Shown here: piece after piece, positions 26,131 to 35,132 of the stretch
Numbering within the stretch: position 1 is the first letter of the stretch
Layout of the letters: each line of letters opens with the position of its first letter
From: Arthrobacter sp. SDTb3-6
GTDB taxonomy: Bacteria > Actinomycetota > Actinomycetes > Actinomycetales > Micrococcaceae
Assembly (NCBI RefSeq): GCF_013376095.1
Contig: NZ_JAAMFN010000021.1
Coordinates: 20,253 to 84,252 of the forward strand
Reading direction: 5' to 3'
DNA: 64,000 nucleotides
Made by a program: the position numbers and the translations under genes
The notes under the pieces: generated by a model
Seen by the model: only the letters and a program-made list of their open reading frames with translations
Told to the model about the DNA's origin: nothing
The model's database searches: none

Positions 26131-27596
26131 ATCTTTCAGAACGTCTCGCTGCCGCTCGAGGCCAGTCACCTCTGGCTACTATGCCAGGTTCTACACCCAA
26201 AGCCGATCCGGAGCCAAGTGCGACGTACCAGCACCCCGGGCTATTTTTGCCCCCGGATCCTTTCGCCTCTGCTGACAAGACGGCCACCCCTGAAAATATC
26301 CAACCCCTCGCCGACGGACTGGCAGGCCTCAAACACAGGGCGACGGAAACCTTGTTCGAAAGGCTCGGCGCCAGGCTCAGTGATCCCACCATGGCTGAGG
26401 ACGAACTCAACAAGATGGCCTCCGACGAGCTCGCCACCATTATCCAGGAAGAAAAGGCGGCACTGTCAACCGATGAACGGCGTCGCCTGATCAAGGAAGT
26501 CTCCGACGACGTACTGGGGTTCGGGCCACTGCAACAAATGCTTGATGACGTTTCCATCACGGAGATCATGGTGAACAACGTCGATGCCATCTACATTGAG
26601 CGGCTTGGCCAAATCACCAAGACCTCGCACAGGTTCGCCTCTGAAGCGCAGTTGCGACGGGTTATTGACAGGATCGTATCAAAGGTTGGCAGGCGCATCG
26701 ACGAATCGTCGCCGCTGGTGGATGCCCGGCTTGAGGACGGTTCCCGCGTCAACGTGATTATCCCGCCGTTGGCTGTCAACGGGCCAACACTGACTATCAG
26801 AAAGTTCAGTCATGTTCCACTGACGGTCCAGAATTTGATTGATTTCGGCACACTGACGACGGAGATGGCAGAACTCTTGCACGCCTGCGTGTGGGCAAGA
26901 ATGAATATTCTGGTGTCGGGTGGAACTGGAACAGGCAAGACAACCCTGTTGAATGTGCTCTCGTCATTCATTCCGCCGACGGACCGCATCATCACGATTG
27001 AAGACGCGGTTGAACTGCAGTTGCAGCAGGAGCACGTGATTCGACTCGAGAGCCGGCCGCCCAATATCGAAGGCAAAGGTGAAGTAGCCATTCGGGATCT
27101 CGTGCGGAACTCACTTCGAATGCGTCCGGACCGAATTGTGGTCGGCGAGGTCCGTGGTGGCGAAAGCCTGGACATGCTCCAGGCAATGAACACCGGCCAC
27201 GACGGTTCAATTTCAACCGTCCATGCAAATTCGCCCCGTGATTGCATTGCCCGTCTGGAAACGTTGGTCATGATGGCAGGAATCGAACTCCCACTCAGGG
27301 CCATCCGTGAGCAGGTTTCATCGGCGGTAGACCTCATTGTTCAAATCACCAGGTTGCGCGACGGTACCCGCAGGGTCACGCACGTTACTGAGGTCCAAGG
27401 CATGGAGGGCGACATTGTCACCCTCCAGGATGCATTCCTCTTTGACTATTCAGCAGGAGTGGATGCGAACGGGCGGTTCATGGGCAAGCCCGTTGCCACG
27501 GGCATTAGGCCGCGATTCGTCGAGCGCTTCAATGATTTGGGCATCAAAGTCTCGCCAACCATTTTTGATGTCCCTGCCGAAGGAGCCCGGCGATGA
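26127..27596 (+). CDS. tadA: Tad secretion ATPase TadA/CpaF
   Basis: 489 aa. Type II/IV secretion ATPase powering pilus assembly. Residues about 115-250 form the N-terminal domain (DDVSITEIMVNNVDAIYIERLG). Walker A is GGTGTGKTTLLN (265-276), followed by the Asp box and Walker B region RMRPDRIVVGEVRGGE, and the His box TGHDGSISTVHANSPRD. The first 60 residues are a low-complexity extension. ATGA coupling on both sides. Confidence 0.95.
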   Translation: MNLSERLAAARGQSPLATMPGSTPKADPEPSATYQHPGLFLPPDPFASADKTATPENIQPLADGLAGLKHRATETLFERLGARLSDPTMAEDELNKMASDELATIIQEEKAALSTDERRRLIKEVSDDVLGFGPLQQMLDDVSITEIMVNNVDAIYIERLGQITKTSHRFASEAQLRRVIDRIVSKVGRRIDESSPLVDARLEDGSRVNVIIPPLAVNGPTLTIRKFSHVPLTVQNLIDFGTLTTEMAELLHACVWARMNILVSGGTGTGKTTLLNVLSSFIPPTDRIITIEDAVELQLQQEHVIRLESRPPNIEGKGEVAIRDLVRNSLRMRPDRIVVGEVRGGESLDMLQAMNTGHDGSISTVHANSPRDCIARLETLVMMAGIELPLRAIREQVSSAVDLIVQITRLRDGTRRVTHVTEVQGMEGDIVTLQDAFLFDYSAGVDANGRFMGKPVATGIRPRFVERFNDLGIKVSPTIFDVPAEGARR

Positions 27597-28552
27597 ACCA
27601 GGAAATGTTGGTGGCAATCGGAGCAAGCTGCTGCTTGGTTGCCGTACTGCTTCTGCTGCTAGTGGTATTCAAGCCGCGGCACGGCAGGGTTTCGCTATCG
27701 CAATTAATACAGCCGATTGACGGTCCTCAAGTCCCGAAGGCTGGAAGGGCTCTCGCCCGTGCTACAGGTTCAACGATAGAGACCATCAACCGCTTCCTCG
27801 ATCGGCGTGGTTCGCGCTACACGATGGCGACAACGCTGGAATTGGCGGGAATCCGAATGCGGCCGGCAGACTTTATTATCAGGGTGGCGGCAGTCACTGG
27901 AGTTGCAGTCCTTGTCTTTTACCTTCTGGAGCTGCCAGGCATCGCGTTTATCATGTTGGCTGCTATTCCAATTTCTGCTTGGGCCGTCATCAAGATTTAT
28001 ACCGCTAGGCGCGAAGCCACATTTGACGACCAGCTCGGCGATACTTTGCAATTGCTCTCTGGCGGCATGCGCGCCGGGCACAGCCTGATGCATGCCGTCG
28101 ATGCAGCCGCCATCGACTCAGATGCGCCTATGTCCGAAGAGCTGGCCCGGGTCGTCAACGAAACCCGCCTGGGCCGAGACGCGGGGCAATCACTGCAGGA
28201 CACAGCATTGAGAATGCACAGCGACGACTTTAGTTGGGTTGCGCAAGCCATTGAAATCAACCGCGAGGTCGGCGGTGACTTGGCCGAGGTCTTGGACCAC
28301 GTAGGCTCCACGATCAGGGACCGAAATCAAATCCGCCGGCAAGTGAAAAGCCTTAGCGCTGAGGGAAGGACTTCGGCTTTCGTGCTTTTCCTTCTTCCAA
28401 TCCTGGTGTTTGCCGGCGTCATGCTCCTCAGTCCAAGCTACTTTTCGCCACTCTTTGCTACTCCGCTGGGAATAATCGTCGGCATTGTTTCCGTCATTCT
28501 CATGGGCGTAGGCGGGTTCTGGCTGCGGGCAGTAATCAAGATAAAATTCTAG
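27593..28552 (+). CDS. tadB: Tad inner-membrane platform protein TadB
   Basis: 319 aa. Type II secretion F-domain protein with membrane helices near 6-24, 100-135 and two at the C-terminus (about 259-280 and 290-312). The cytoplasmic core carries DDQLGDTLQLLSGGMRAGHSLMHA, typical of TadB. It overlaps tadA by 4 nt and forms the platform together with TadC. Confidence 0.9.
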   Translation: MNQEMLVAIGASCCLVAVLLLLLVVFKPRHGRVSLSQLIQPIDGPQVPKAGRALARATGSTIETINRFLDRRGSRYTMATTLELAGIRMRPADFIIRVAAVTGVAVLVFYLLELPGIAFIMLAAIPISAWAVIKIYTARREATFDDQLGDTLQLLSGGMRAGHSLMHAVDAAAIDSDAPMSEELARVVNETRLGRDAGQSLQDTALRMHSDDFSWVAQAIEINREVGGDLAEVLDHVGSTIRDRNQIRRQVKSLSAEGRTSAFVLFLLPILVFAGVMLLSPSYFSPLFATPLGIIVGIVSVILMGVGGFWLRAVIKIKF

Positions 28553-28562
28553 GGAGTAGAAA

Positions 28563-29456
28563 ATGTCACCCCTCGCCCTTGCGGCCATCCTATTCATCAC
28601 ACTTCCTTTAGCCACTCTTCTCTTCCAAGTCCTCGCCGCCGACACCGGAACCCGGAAATTGGTGCGACAAAATTTATTGGTTGGGCCGCTGGCTGTCAAG
28701 GAAAAACTTGCGCGATCCAGAAGTGTAGACCTTAGTGAAATTGCCGGCCGCTTGGCTCCCAAATCATATGAGGCCTGGCTTCAAAGACTTTTGAATCGGG
28801 CTGGCAGACCAGCAAAAATGCCATTGGCTCGCCTACTGGTTATTAAGCCACTCTTGTCCTTCGGGGTCTTTTTGGTTGGTATTCTGTTCGTTGCCTCAAA
28901 TCCCACGAAGGTGACGGTACTGTCCCTTCTTGGCGCCGTGGTCCTCGTCTATTTTGCACCCGACATCATGCTTGATTCGCGAGCGAAAGATCGGCAGGAG
29001 AAAATTACTCTAGAACTTCCAAACACCCTCGATCAAATGTTGATCGCGGTGCAAGCGGGCCTAGGCTTCGAGTCAGCCATGACACGAGCAGCGTCGACAG
29101 GCACGGGACCGCTGGCAACGGAACTAAAGCGGACCCTCCAAGACATCCAAATGGGGCGAACCAGGGCAGATTCCTACCTTGCTTTGGCCCAACGTACTGA
29201 GGTCAAGGACTTGAAATCATTTGTCCGAGCAATCATCCAAGCTGATAAGTATGGTATATCAATCGGGAACGTGCTGCGCGCTCAGGCAGATGAATTGCGG
29301 GTCAAGCGTCGTCAAAGGGCCGAAGAGAAAGCCATGAAAATCCCGGTGAAAATTCTGTTTCCACTCATATTCACTATATTGCCGGTTCTGTTTATCGTCA
29401 TCTTGAGCCCAGCAATAATTGGCATCATGCACATATTTTCAAATAGTGCGTTTTAG
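28563..29456 (+). CDS. tadC: Tad inner-membrane platform protein TadC
   Basis: 297 aa. T2SSF-domain protein with helices at about 3-23, 94-111, 118-137 and at the C-terminus. The core contains LPNTLDQMLIAVQAGLGFESAM, and KRRQRAEEKAMKIPVKILFPLIFTILP, the classic TadC ending. It starts 10 nt after tadB with GGGAG upstream. Confidence 0.9.
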   Translation: MSPLALAAILFITLPLATLLFQVLAADTGTRKLVRQNLLVGPLAVKEKLARSRSVDLSEIAGRLAPKSYEAWLQRLLNRAGRPAKMPLARLLVIKPLLSFGVFLVGILFVASNPTKVTVLSLLGAVVLVYFAPDIMLDSRAKDRQEKITLELPNTLDQMLIAVQAGLGFESAMTRAASTGTGPLATELKRTLQDIQMGRTRADSYLALAQRTEVKDLKSFVRAIIQADKYGISIGNVLRAQADELRVKRRQRAEEKAMKIPVKILFPLIFTILPVLFIVILSPAIIGIMHIFSNSAF

Positions 29457-29520
29457 TTCTGAAAATGCGCCTGCCATAAATACAGATAATGGAATTATTT
29501 GAAATAACATTGGGGGCACC

Positions 29521-30876
29521 ATGCATGAGGTAGTAAACAGACGTTCTGCGAGGTTGATGCTTCTTCCCGTTCATGTACTCATCAAGATCGATAATTTCAT
29601 AACGTTTGAGCGAGTAAGGAACTACTCACTCATTTTCTGCTCCCTCGGCACCGTCATGCTTTTGGTGAATTCGCTCGTAAGGATTACGGATCCGGGCACA
29701 ACAGGCGCCTTCCAGCCCGACTACCTTGCGCACTGGACCGGTGGTCGAATGCTCAGTCTGGAACAACTTAGTTCACTCTACAGCCCAGATGCACAACACC
29801 AAATCCAAAATTCGGTATTGGGGCAAACGCTTGCGCTCTCATGGTTCGTTTCCCCTCCTGTGACGGCTGCACTGTATTTTCCGCTCGCCATGCTTGGTTA
29901 CAACCCCAGTGCGCTAATTTGGTTGGTAATAAATCTAATTTTGACTGTTTGGTGCCTCCGAAGAATGATGCGCATCGCCCCTCGACTATTCATTCGTTAC
30001 CGCTGGGCTGTGGCATTACCCATTCTTGCGTCGGCGCCACTATTTGAGCTCCTTGGAGGTGGCCAAGACACCGCCTTCATGCTCGCGCTTTGGTTATTGG
30101 GACTGGAATGTCTCGAATCCCGCCATGAACTCAGCTCCGGCCTTCTCTTCGCACTGGGCACCCTGAAACCGCAGAACATTATCCTAGTTCCATTCGCGTT
30201 GTTCATCCAACGACGTTTCAAGGCGCTGGCGGCCTTCATTGCCGCCTCCGCCATGATTCTTTTAGCGTCTTTCCTGTTAGTTGGAGTCGAAGGTGTCAGT
30301 ACGTGGGTGAAGACGATCACAGGCCCGCTTTACACTGAGCAAGTTCAACAAGTACAGCTTTGGAAAATGATTAGTATCCCAGCGTTTGCCCTCGCGGTTC
30401 TTCCCCCCGGCTGGGCCGTGTGGCTTGCCCCAAACCTCGGATGGATCTCCGTCACGGCAGGCATCCTAGTCCTGCTTTGGGTGCGGTATGTGACACGAGG
30501 GCGGACCGCCGACGTCAAGGCCTTGTGGATGGCCACATTGGCTACAACGGTGGTACTGTCCCCGCACGCACTCCTTTATGATGGTTTGCTGTTGGTCCCA
30601 GTCGCCCTCTTTTTGCTTGAACGGCGATCTTCTCGCTACCTCAGAGTGACCCTCTCGGCCGCCTTTGTCGCGACATGGCTGACGCCATTTTCGTTGATGC
30701 TAACGTCGCTATTTCCGTGGCCACTGGCAATACTTGGCGCTCCTTGGTCCGCTCTGCCACTATCCGCTTTATGGATTGCATCAATCCGGGAAGCACTCGG
30801 CTACAGGGCTCCGCTAAAGGCCTCGCGCCCATCACTTATGCTAGAAACCGGTCCGGTGAACAGCAATAGAGACTAG
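29521..30876 (+). CDS. GT-C glycosyltransferase, GT87/DUF2029-like
   Basis: 451 aa, about ten membrane helices. PDYLAHWTGGRMLSL carries an Asp in the first loop, as in polyprenyl-phosphate-dependent mannosyltransferases of the GT87 (PimE-like) family. GGGQDTAFMLALWLLGLE and LGTLKPQNIILVPFAL fit the family too. ATG at 29521 with GGGGGC upstream, 64 nt after tadC, so possibly in the same transcript. This suggests glycosylation of the pilus or of a surface polymer, which is inference. Its TAG stop overlaps the convergent peptidase's TAG in one CTAG. Confidence 0.75.
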   Translation: MHEVVNRRSARLMLLPVHVLIKIDNFITFERVRNYSLIFCSLGTVMLLVNSLVRITDPGTTGAFQPDYLAHWTGGRMLSLEQLSSLYSPDAQHQIQNSVLGQTLALSWFVSPPVTAALYFPLAMLGYNPSALIWLVINLILTVWCLRRMMRIAPRLFIRYRWAVALPILASAPLFELLGGGQDTAFMLALWLLGLECLESRHELSSGLLFALGTLKPQNIILVPFALFIQRRFKALAAFIAASAMILLASFLLVGVEGVSTWVKTITGPLYTEQVQQVQLWKMISIPAFALAVLPPGWAVWLAPNLGWISVTAGILVLLWVRYVTRGRTADVKALWMATLATTVVLSPHALLYDGLLLVPVALFLLERRSSRYLRVTLSAAFVATWLTPFSLMLTSLFPWPLAILGAPWSALPLSALWIASIREALGYRAPLKASRPSLMLETGPVNSNRD

Positions 30877-31376
30877 CCGACGGCCAGCATCACCAGCGCA
30901 CCGGCCAGCATGAACGGCCCGAACGGGATCTGCGACTTGCGGCTGCCGCGCCGGGACACCATGAGCGCCAGCCCCCACAGGGCACCGAACACAAAGGCCA
31001 GGAACGTCCCCCACAGCACGGCGCCCCAGCCCACGAAGCCCAGGTACAGCCCCAGCACAAACGCCAGCTTCACGTCGCCGTAGCCCATCCCGGCCGGGTA
31101 CACGAGCCGCAGGACCACATATACGGCCCACAGCACCGCTCCCCCAAGGACCGTGCGCAAGGCGGCTCCGGCGTCGAGCATGAACAGGCTGGCCAACAGC
31201 AGCAGCACCCCGGCAATGGCCGCGGACGGGAACACGATCCGGTTGGGCAGCAGCTTGCTCCTGATGTCGATAACGGTGAGCCGCCAGGCCATGACCAGGT
31301 AGTAGAGGCCGGCAATCAGCACCAGCCAAAAGGCGAGGGGGGCGCTCCCCCATAGTTCGCGCAGAACAGTGATCAT
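30873..31376 (-). CDS. Prepilin peptidase (A24 family)
   Basis: 167 aa, six membrane helices, a small TadV/CpaA-like peptidase without the N-terminal methylase part. The catalytic aspartates are Asp37 in TVIDIRSKLLPNRIV and Asp101 in MGYGDVKLA. It should process both Flp pilins and TadE. It is encoded convergently to the tad operon, and its GC content resembles the surrounding chromosome rather than the tad genes. Confidence 0.92.
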   Translation of the reverse strand: MITVLRELWGSAPLAFWLVLIAGLYYLVMAWRLTVIDIRSKLLPNRIVFPSAAIAGVLLLLASLFMLDAGAALRTVLGGAVLWAVYVVLRLVYPAGMGYGDVKLAFVLGLYLGFVGWGAVLWGTFLAFVFGALWGLALMVSRRGSRKSQIPFGPFMLAGALVMLAVG

Positions 31377-31406
31377 CAGCCAGTCGTCCCGGGGTCGGTA
31401 GGAGGG

Positions 31407-32651
31407 TTACTTGTTGGCGTAGTGGGCGAAGGGGATGTTCCAGTCGCCGAAGCCGTCGGTTGGTGCAATGGTGTTGGTGGGGTCCAGCGTGCCGGTGGTG
31501 TGCACGAGGTCGCCCGGCTTCATGTTGTTGAACACCCAGGAGGCGCCTTCGCGGTCCAGGCCGATGCAGCCGTGGGAGAGGTTGACCTTGCCCAGGTACG
31601 GGATGGCAACGGGCGCCGCCAGGTGGATGAAGATGCCGCTGTTGGCCAGTCGCGTGGCGTATTCGACCTTGAGCTTGCCGTAGTAGGCGGGATCGCCGGG
31701 CTTGAGGCCGATGGTGGAGGCGTCGAACGTGGCGTGGCGCTGCTTGTCCGCCGTGAGCACCAGGAAGCCCGACGCCGACGGGAAGCGTTCGTCGCCCATC
31801 GAGGCCAGGAACGTCTTGGCCAGGTGGTCATTGACGTAGATGTGGACGATCTTGGCGGAGGCGTCGGCCTCCATGACCACCTTGTCGCCGATGTTGATGG
31901 TGTTGGTCTTGTTGAAGTTGCCGATCTGGCCGTTGCCGTAGTCGACGCCGAACAGCTTGATGTCAACCTTCAGGGCGGTATTGGCCGGCCAGTACGTGGC
32001 GGCGCGGTAGCGGGCCAGGGTGTCCGAATACCAATGGAACGCGCCCTTCTGCCCCGTCGCGGAGGTGATCCTGATGGCCTTTTCCACGGCGGCCTTGTTG
32101 GTCACCGGTTCACTGAAGTGGAACTCCAGCGGCTGGGCCACGCCCACGGTGGAGTTGTTGGCCGGGTACATCCACATGTCCGCTTCATTGGCGGCCGGGA
32201 CCGTGGAGAAGGTGGTGGCGTTGGTATCCAGGTTGCCGTGCCCATCCATGGTGGTGACGCTGAACGTGTAGTTCGTGTCGAACGCCAGCGCGGAGCCGGA
32301 GACCCACTTGCGGCCGCCGTCGGACAGCTCGCCGTCGGTGGTGGCGCCGGTTTCGGTTTCCTTCAGGATGGCGCTGTAAATGGTGCCGGTCTTGACCTGG
32401 GCCGTGACGGGCATTGCCGGGTTGTAGCCTTCCGCGCCTTGCCCGGGGGCCACCGTAAGTTCAACGGGGGCGGCCGGCGGGGTGGTGGTGGGGACCGCCG
32501 ACGGCGTGGGGGCGCCCGCCTCGTTGCCTGCGACCCACGAATTGGCCGTGGCGGCTCCGACGCCGCCCATGCCGATGGCCACGGCGACCGCCGCAACCAC
32601 TGCGATCTTCCAGCCCCTGCGAGGCTTCCGGGCGGATTCCAACTCCGGCAT
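31407..32651 (-). CDS. L,D-transpeptidase with Ig-like domains
   Basis: 414 aa. One membrane anchor (about 15-36), a T/P linker, two Ig-like domains (about 60-260) and a YkuD catalytic domain. IHLAAPVAIPYLG and SHGCIGL give catalytic His360/Cys362. The architecture equals the actinobacterial Ldt enzymes that form 3-3 peptide cross-links. ATG at 32651 has GGGGAG 5 nt upstream. No Pro-rich wall anchor is seen. Confidence 0.93.
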   Translation of the reverse strand: MPELESARKPRRGWKIAVVAAVAVAIGMGGVGAATANSWVAGNEAGAPTPSAVPTTTPPAAPVELTVAPGQGAEGYNPAMPVTAQVKTGTIYSAILKETETGATTDGELSDGGRKWVSGSALAFDTNYTFSVTTMDGHGNLDTNATTFSTVPAANEADMWMYPANNSTVGVAQPLEFHFSEPVTNKAAVEKAIRITSATGQKGAFHWYSDTLARYRAATYWPANTALKVDIKLFGVDYGNGQIGNFNKTNTINIGDKVVMEADASAKIVHIYVNDHLAKTFLASMGDERFPSASGFLVLTADKQRHATFDASTIGLKPGDPAYYGKLKVEYATRLANSGIFIHLAAPVAIPYLGKVNLSHGCIGLDREGASWVFNNMKPGDLVHTTGTLDPTNTIAPTDGFGDWNIPFAHYANK

Positions 32652-32871
32652 TCAATCTCCCCAAAACTGTGGGTCAGCCCCACGGCGGAAGCACGTGACC
32701 TTACACGGCTAAGTCACAATTTTACGGCACGGCCTTGTTTTGGACGCGTAGGCCAAGGGTGTTTGGGGTTGCGATTGGGTAACCTCTGGGACACTCTGCC
32801 AGCACGTGCCGGGGTAGCTTGCAGCGGCCCACAGTGTGACCTCGACGCCGGTGGCACGTGCGCCAGAGTAG

Positions 32872-33441
32872 TCAGTAAAGCGCCTCCACGAGTTCTTCCT
32901 CACTCACCGGCCACTGAATCTCAGCCGCCCGGCGCTTGGCGCCGTCGATGAGCATCTGAAGCGCCGCTGTCTCCGTGGCCGCAGCCGGGCTGGGAGCCAA
33001 AGGGTCAGTGCCGCCGTCGTGCGTGAGAACTCCGCCGCGCAGCAGCCCGAGGGTCAACCGGATCGTTTCCGCGGGCAGGGCCGGAAGGGCGTCGGCCACA
33101 AAGTCAATGTACCCGGCCAGGCTGAGGGGCTGTCCGGCGGACAGAGCTACGTGGATGACGTCCGAGAGGATGAAGTGCCCCGGGTAGAGAACGGCCGGCA
33201 TCCTCGGGCCCAGCACCATGCGAACAAGTTCCGGCGATTTCAGGTCCCGGTCCAGAAGGTGCGGCAGTGCGTCGCTGTAGTCCAGGTAATCGGCATGGAC
33301 CACGGCCAGGGACTTATCTTCAAAACGGACCACGTGGTACTCAGTCCCGGCCAAGGCATATTGGAGCACCATGTAAAGCCGCGGAAATCCGGATTCCGCC
33401 GAAGGATAGTCCTGGATGGCTTCCCTCAGTTTGTTTCCCAT
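32872..33441 (-). CDS. Protein of unknown function
   Basis: 189 aa from the ATG at 33441 (a GTG at 33456 would add five residues). I do not recognise a family. It is soluble, acidic and mostly helical in appearance, with FPRLYMVLQYALAGTEYHVVRFEDKSLAVVHADYLDY early and VSEEELVEALY at the end. It is divergent from an HTH gene that begins 28 bp away, and both sit in a region of lower GC. The pairing and the neighbouring AbiE remnants suggest an accessory locus, possibly a regulated pair. Confidence 0.6.
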   Translation of the reverse strand: MGNKLREAIQDYPSAESGFPRLYMVLQYALAGTEYHVVRFEDKSLAVVHADYLDYSDALPHLLDRDLKSPELVRMVLGPRMPAVLYPGHFILSDVIHVALSAGQPLSLAGYIDFVADALPALPAETIRLTLGLLRGGVLTHDGGTDPLAPSPAAATETAALQMLIDGAKRRAAEIQWPVSEEELVEALY

Positions 33442-33468
33442 CGATCCCAATGCCACTCTGTGGGATTC

Positions 33469-33798
33469 ATGGTCCCGGACCGCAAGGGGTTGGCCGTCAC
33501 CATCACTCCATGCTCACTCACGTTGACTACGCAACAGGCTGCCGTGCTCTTGGGTGTGACGCGGCCGACAATCGAACGCATCCTCGACGCTGGAAAGATT
33601 CCGTTTGAGAAGGCCGGAACGCATCGTCGCATCAAGCTGGAGGACATCCTGTCATTCAAGGAGGCCCGCAAGGCGGAACAATGCCGAGCCCTAACTTCCC
33701 TTGGCACACCGGGTGATGAAGACCCGAAAATCGCCCTTGCCCGGATGAAGCACGCCCGCACCGAGGCGGGCCTGAGGCGGCGGAGGCAAAGCAAATGA
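33469..33798 (+). CDS. Excisionase-family HTH protein, antitoxin-like
   Basis: 109 aa. The winged-helix motif LTTQQAAVLLGVTRPTIERILDAGKIPFEKAGTHRRIKLEDILSFKEARKAEQ is typical of small excisionase/MerR-type proteins that often serve as antitoxins before a PIN-domain toxin. No PIN gene follows, so it may be an orphan. The start is uncertain: ATG at 33469 has GTGGGA just upstream, but homology begins about 18 residues later. Confidence 0.65.
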   Translation: MVPDRKGLAVTITPCSLTLTTQQAAVLLGVTRPTIERILDAGKIPFEKAGTHRRIKLEDILSFKEARKAEQCRALTSLGTPGDEDPKIALARMKHARTEAGLRRRRQSK

Positions 33799-33910
33799 GA
33801 CCAAACGGCACGGCGCCCGTAGAAGCGCGGCCTGCTCATTGCCTTGAACATTCGCCACACATGTGTGGACGACTATTTCACAAACCACCCGACTACGGCA
33901 GTATCGTGCA

Positions 33911-34575
33911 ATGGTTTTGGGAGCAAACGATGTCGCAAAAAGGCTGGGCGTGGGCCCCGAGAGGGTTCGCGAACTAATCCATGAAGGCCGCCTGAAGGCT
34001 CAAAAGGTCGGCGGACAATGGGTTGTCGACGAGGGAGACGTCGTCGACAAAATATGGAACAAATCTGCGGGACGACCACTGTCCCCCAAAATGCCATGGC
34101 CCTGGCGCAAGCGTTGGAGGGGAAGGACTCGCCTGGTCTAAGCGCAGTGGAGCGACATAGGCTGCGGAGGCATATCCGAAACCTCATGGCTCATGGAAAC
34201 CCGGAGGGCCAACTGCGGGCGTGGCTGTCAGCCAGCGCCGGAGCCGTAGAATTCGCCATCGGCAATGCCGACATTCCAGAACTTAGGGAAGATCCCAATA
34301 TCCGGCTCTCCGGCATCTCCGACGCCCGCTCCGGATTACTGCCCGGCAATGAAGTGGAAGCCTATGTAGCGAAGGCCGACCTCGACCGCATCAGGGCCGA
34401 TTGTTTTCTGGTTCCGGCTGGCCGCGGCCGGCGGGCCAATGTGGTTCTTCGCGTCGTCGATAAGCTTCCCGATGAGGTGCCGGCCATCTTCTCGGCCATG
34501 GACCTTGCCGAGCGCCCCGGTTCCCGGGAGCAGTCAGCAGCCGATTCCATCATCAGAAGCGTCCTTGCCCATTAA
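33911..34575 (+). pseudogene. AbiEi-like HTH protein, frameshifted
   Basis: Two frames must be joined. The first (ATG 33911) gives MVLGANDVAKRLGVGPERVRELIHEGRLKAQKVGGQWVVDEGDV and then SAGRPLSPK. From about 34085-34095 the sense passes to another frame: AMALAQALEGKDSPGLSAVERHRLRRHIRNLM, ending NVVLRVVDK...AADSIIRSVLAH. RPLSP followed by a WALL/AQAL helix and 'LS..ER.RLRR' is the known layout of actinobacterial AbiEi-like partners of AbiEii nucleotidyltransferases. The shift lies in a C5-A4 run, so a sequencing error is also possible. A remnant partner follows 10 nt downstream. Confidence 0.7.
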
Positions 34576-34585
34576 ACTGCCGCCC

Positions 34586-35122
34586 ATGCTTTCGGAGCAG
34601 GAAGAGTCCTGGCGGGCCATTTTCGAAATCTTCGAAGCACTCCCCGGCCGGAGAGTCCCTTGAAGGGCATCAACATCGATGGCTGCGCGGCAATGCCATG
34701 GTCGATGTACTCATTCCCCGATTCACCGGCGAGCGCAGCGAGAGGCGACGCGGCGCGACCGGCGGAACAACAATTGCGGCACCGGCGTCCCAGCAGGCTT
34801 TCCACCAGGCAGAGTTCGTTGAAGTTCAGGCTGGATCCTCCAACGGCAAGGTCAATCGACCCAATCTCATGGCACTCCCATAGGCAAAGCCGCCGCTCTG
34901 GAGATCATGGACAATCCCGGCAGAGAACGCCATGTCACCGCTTTTCTGACACTGGCCAGCGTGGTTACGGCCCGTGATCTCCGTTGCCATCATTACCAGC
35001 CAGCGGCACGACGTCACTTAGCTAATATGCCCGGCAACGTAGCCAGGAAGCCGCAATGGATGAACCTCGTTCCCGAGGGCGCCGAAGGCGTTGAACGCTT
35101 GCGAATGTCCCTAACACTCTAA
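34586..35122 (+). pseudogene. AbiEii-like nucleotidyltransferase toxin remnant
   Basis: MLSEQEESWRAIFEIFEALPG matches the usual N-terminus, where 'GWTLVGGQMVHLH' should follow. Instead a stop follows, and another frame resumes with ESLEGHQHRWLRGNAMVDVLIPRFTGER and then VEVQAG and VNRPNLMALP. After a second shift comes IGKAAALEIMDNPGRERHVTAFLTLA to the stop at 35122. The nucleotidyltransferase core (GS-x10-DxD region) is therefore deleted and at least one further frameshift is present. This cannot be an active toxin. Confidence 0.72.
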
Positions 35123-35132
35123 GCTAGGCCCG

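Noticed and set aside
33019..33468. Long N-terminal part of the frame leading into the HTH gene
   Set aside because: It is antisense to the 189-aa gene and has no protein-like content; the HTH protein starts at or after 33469.
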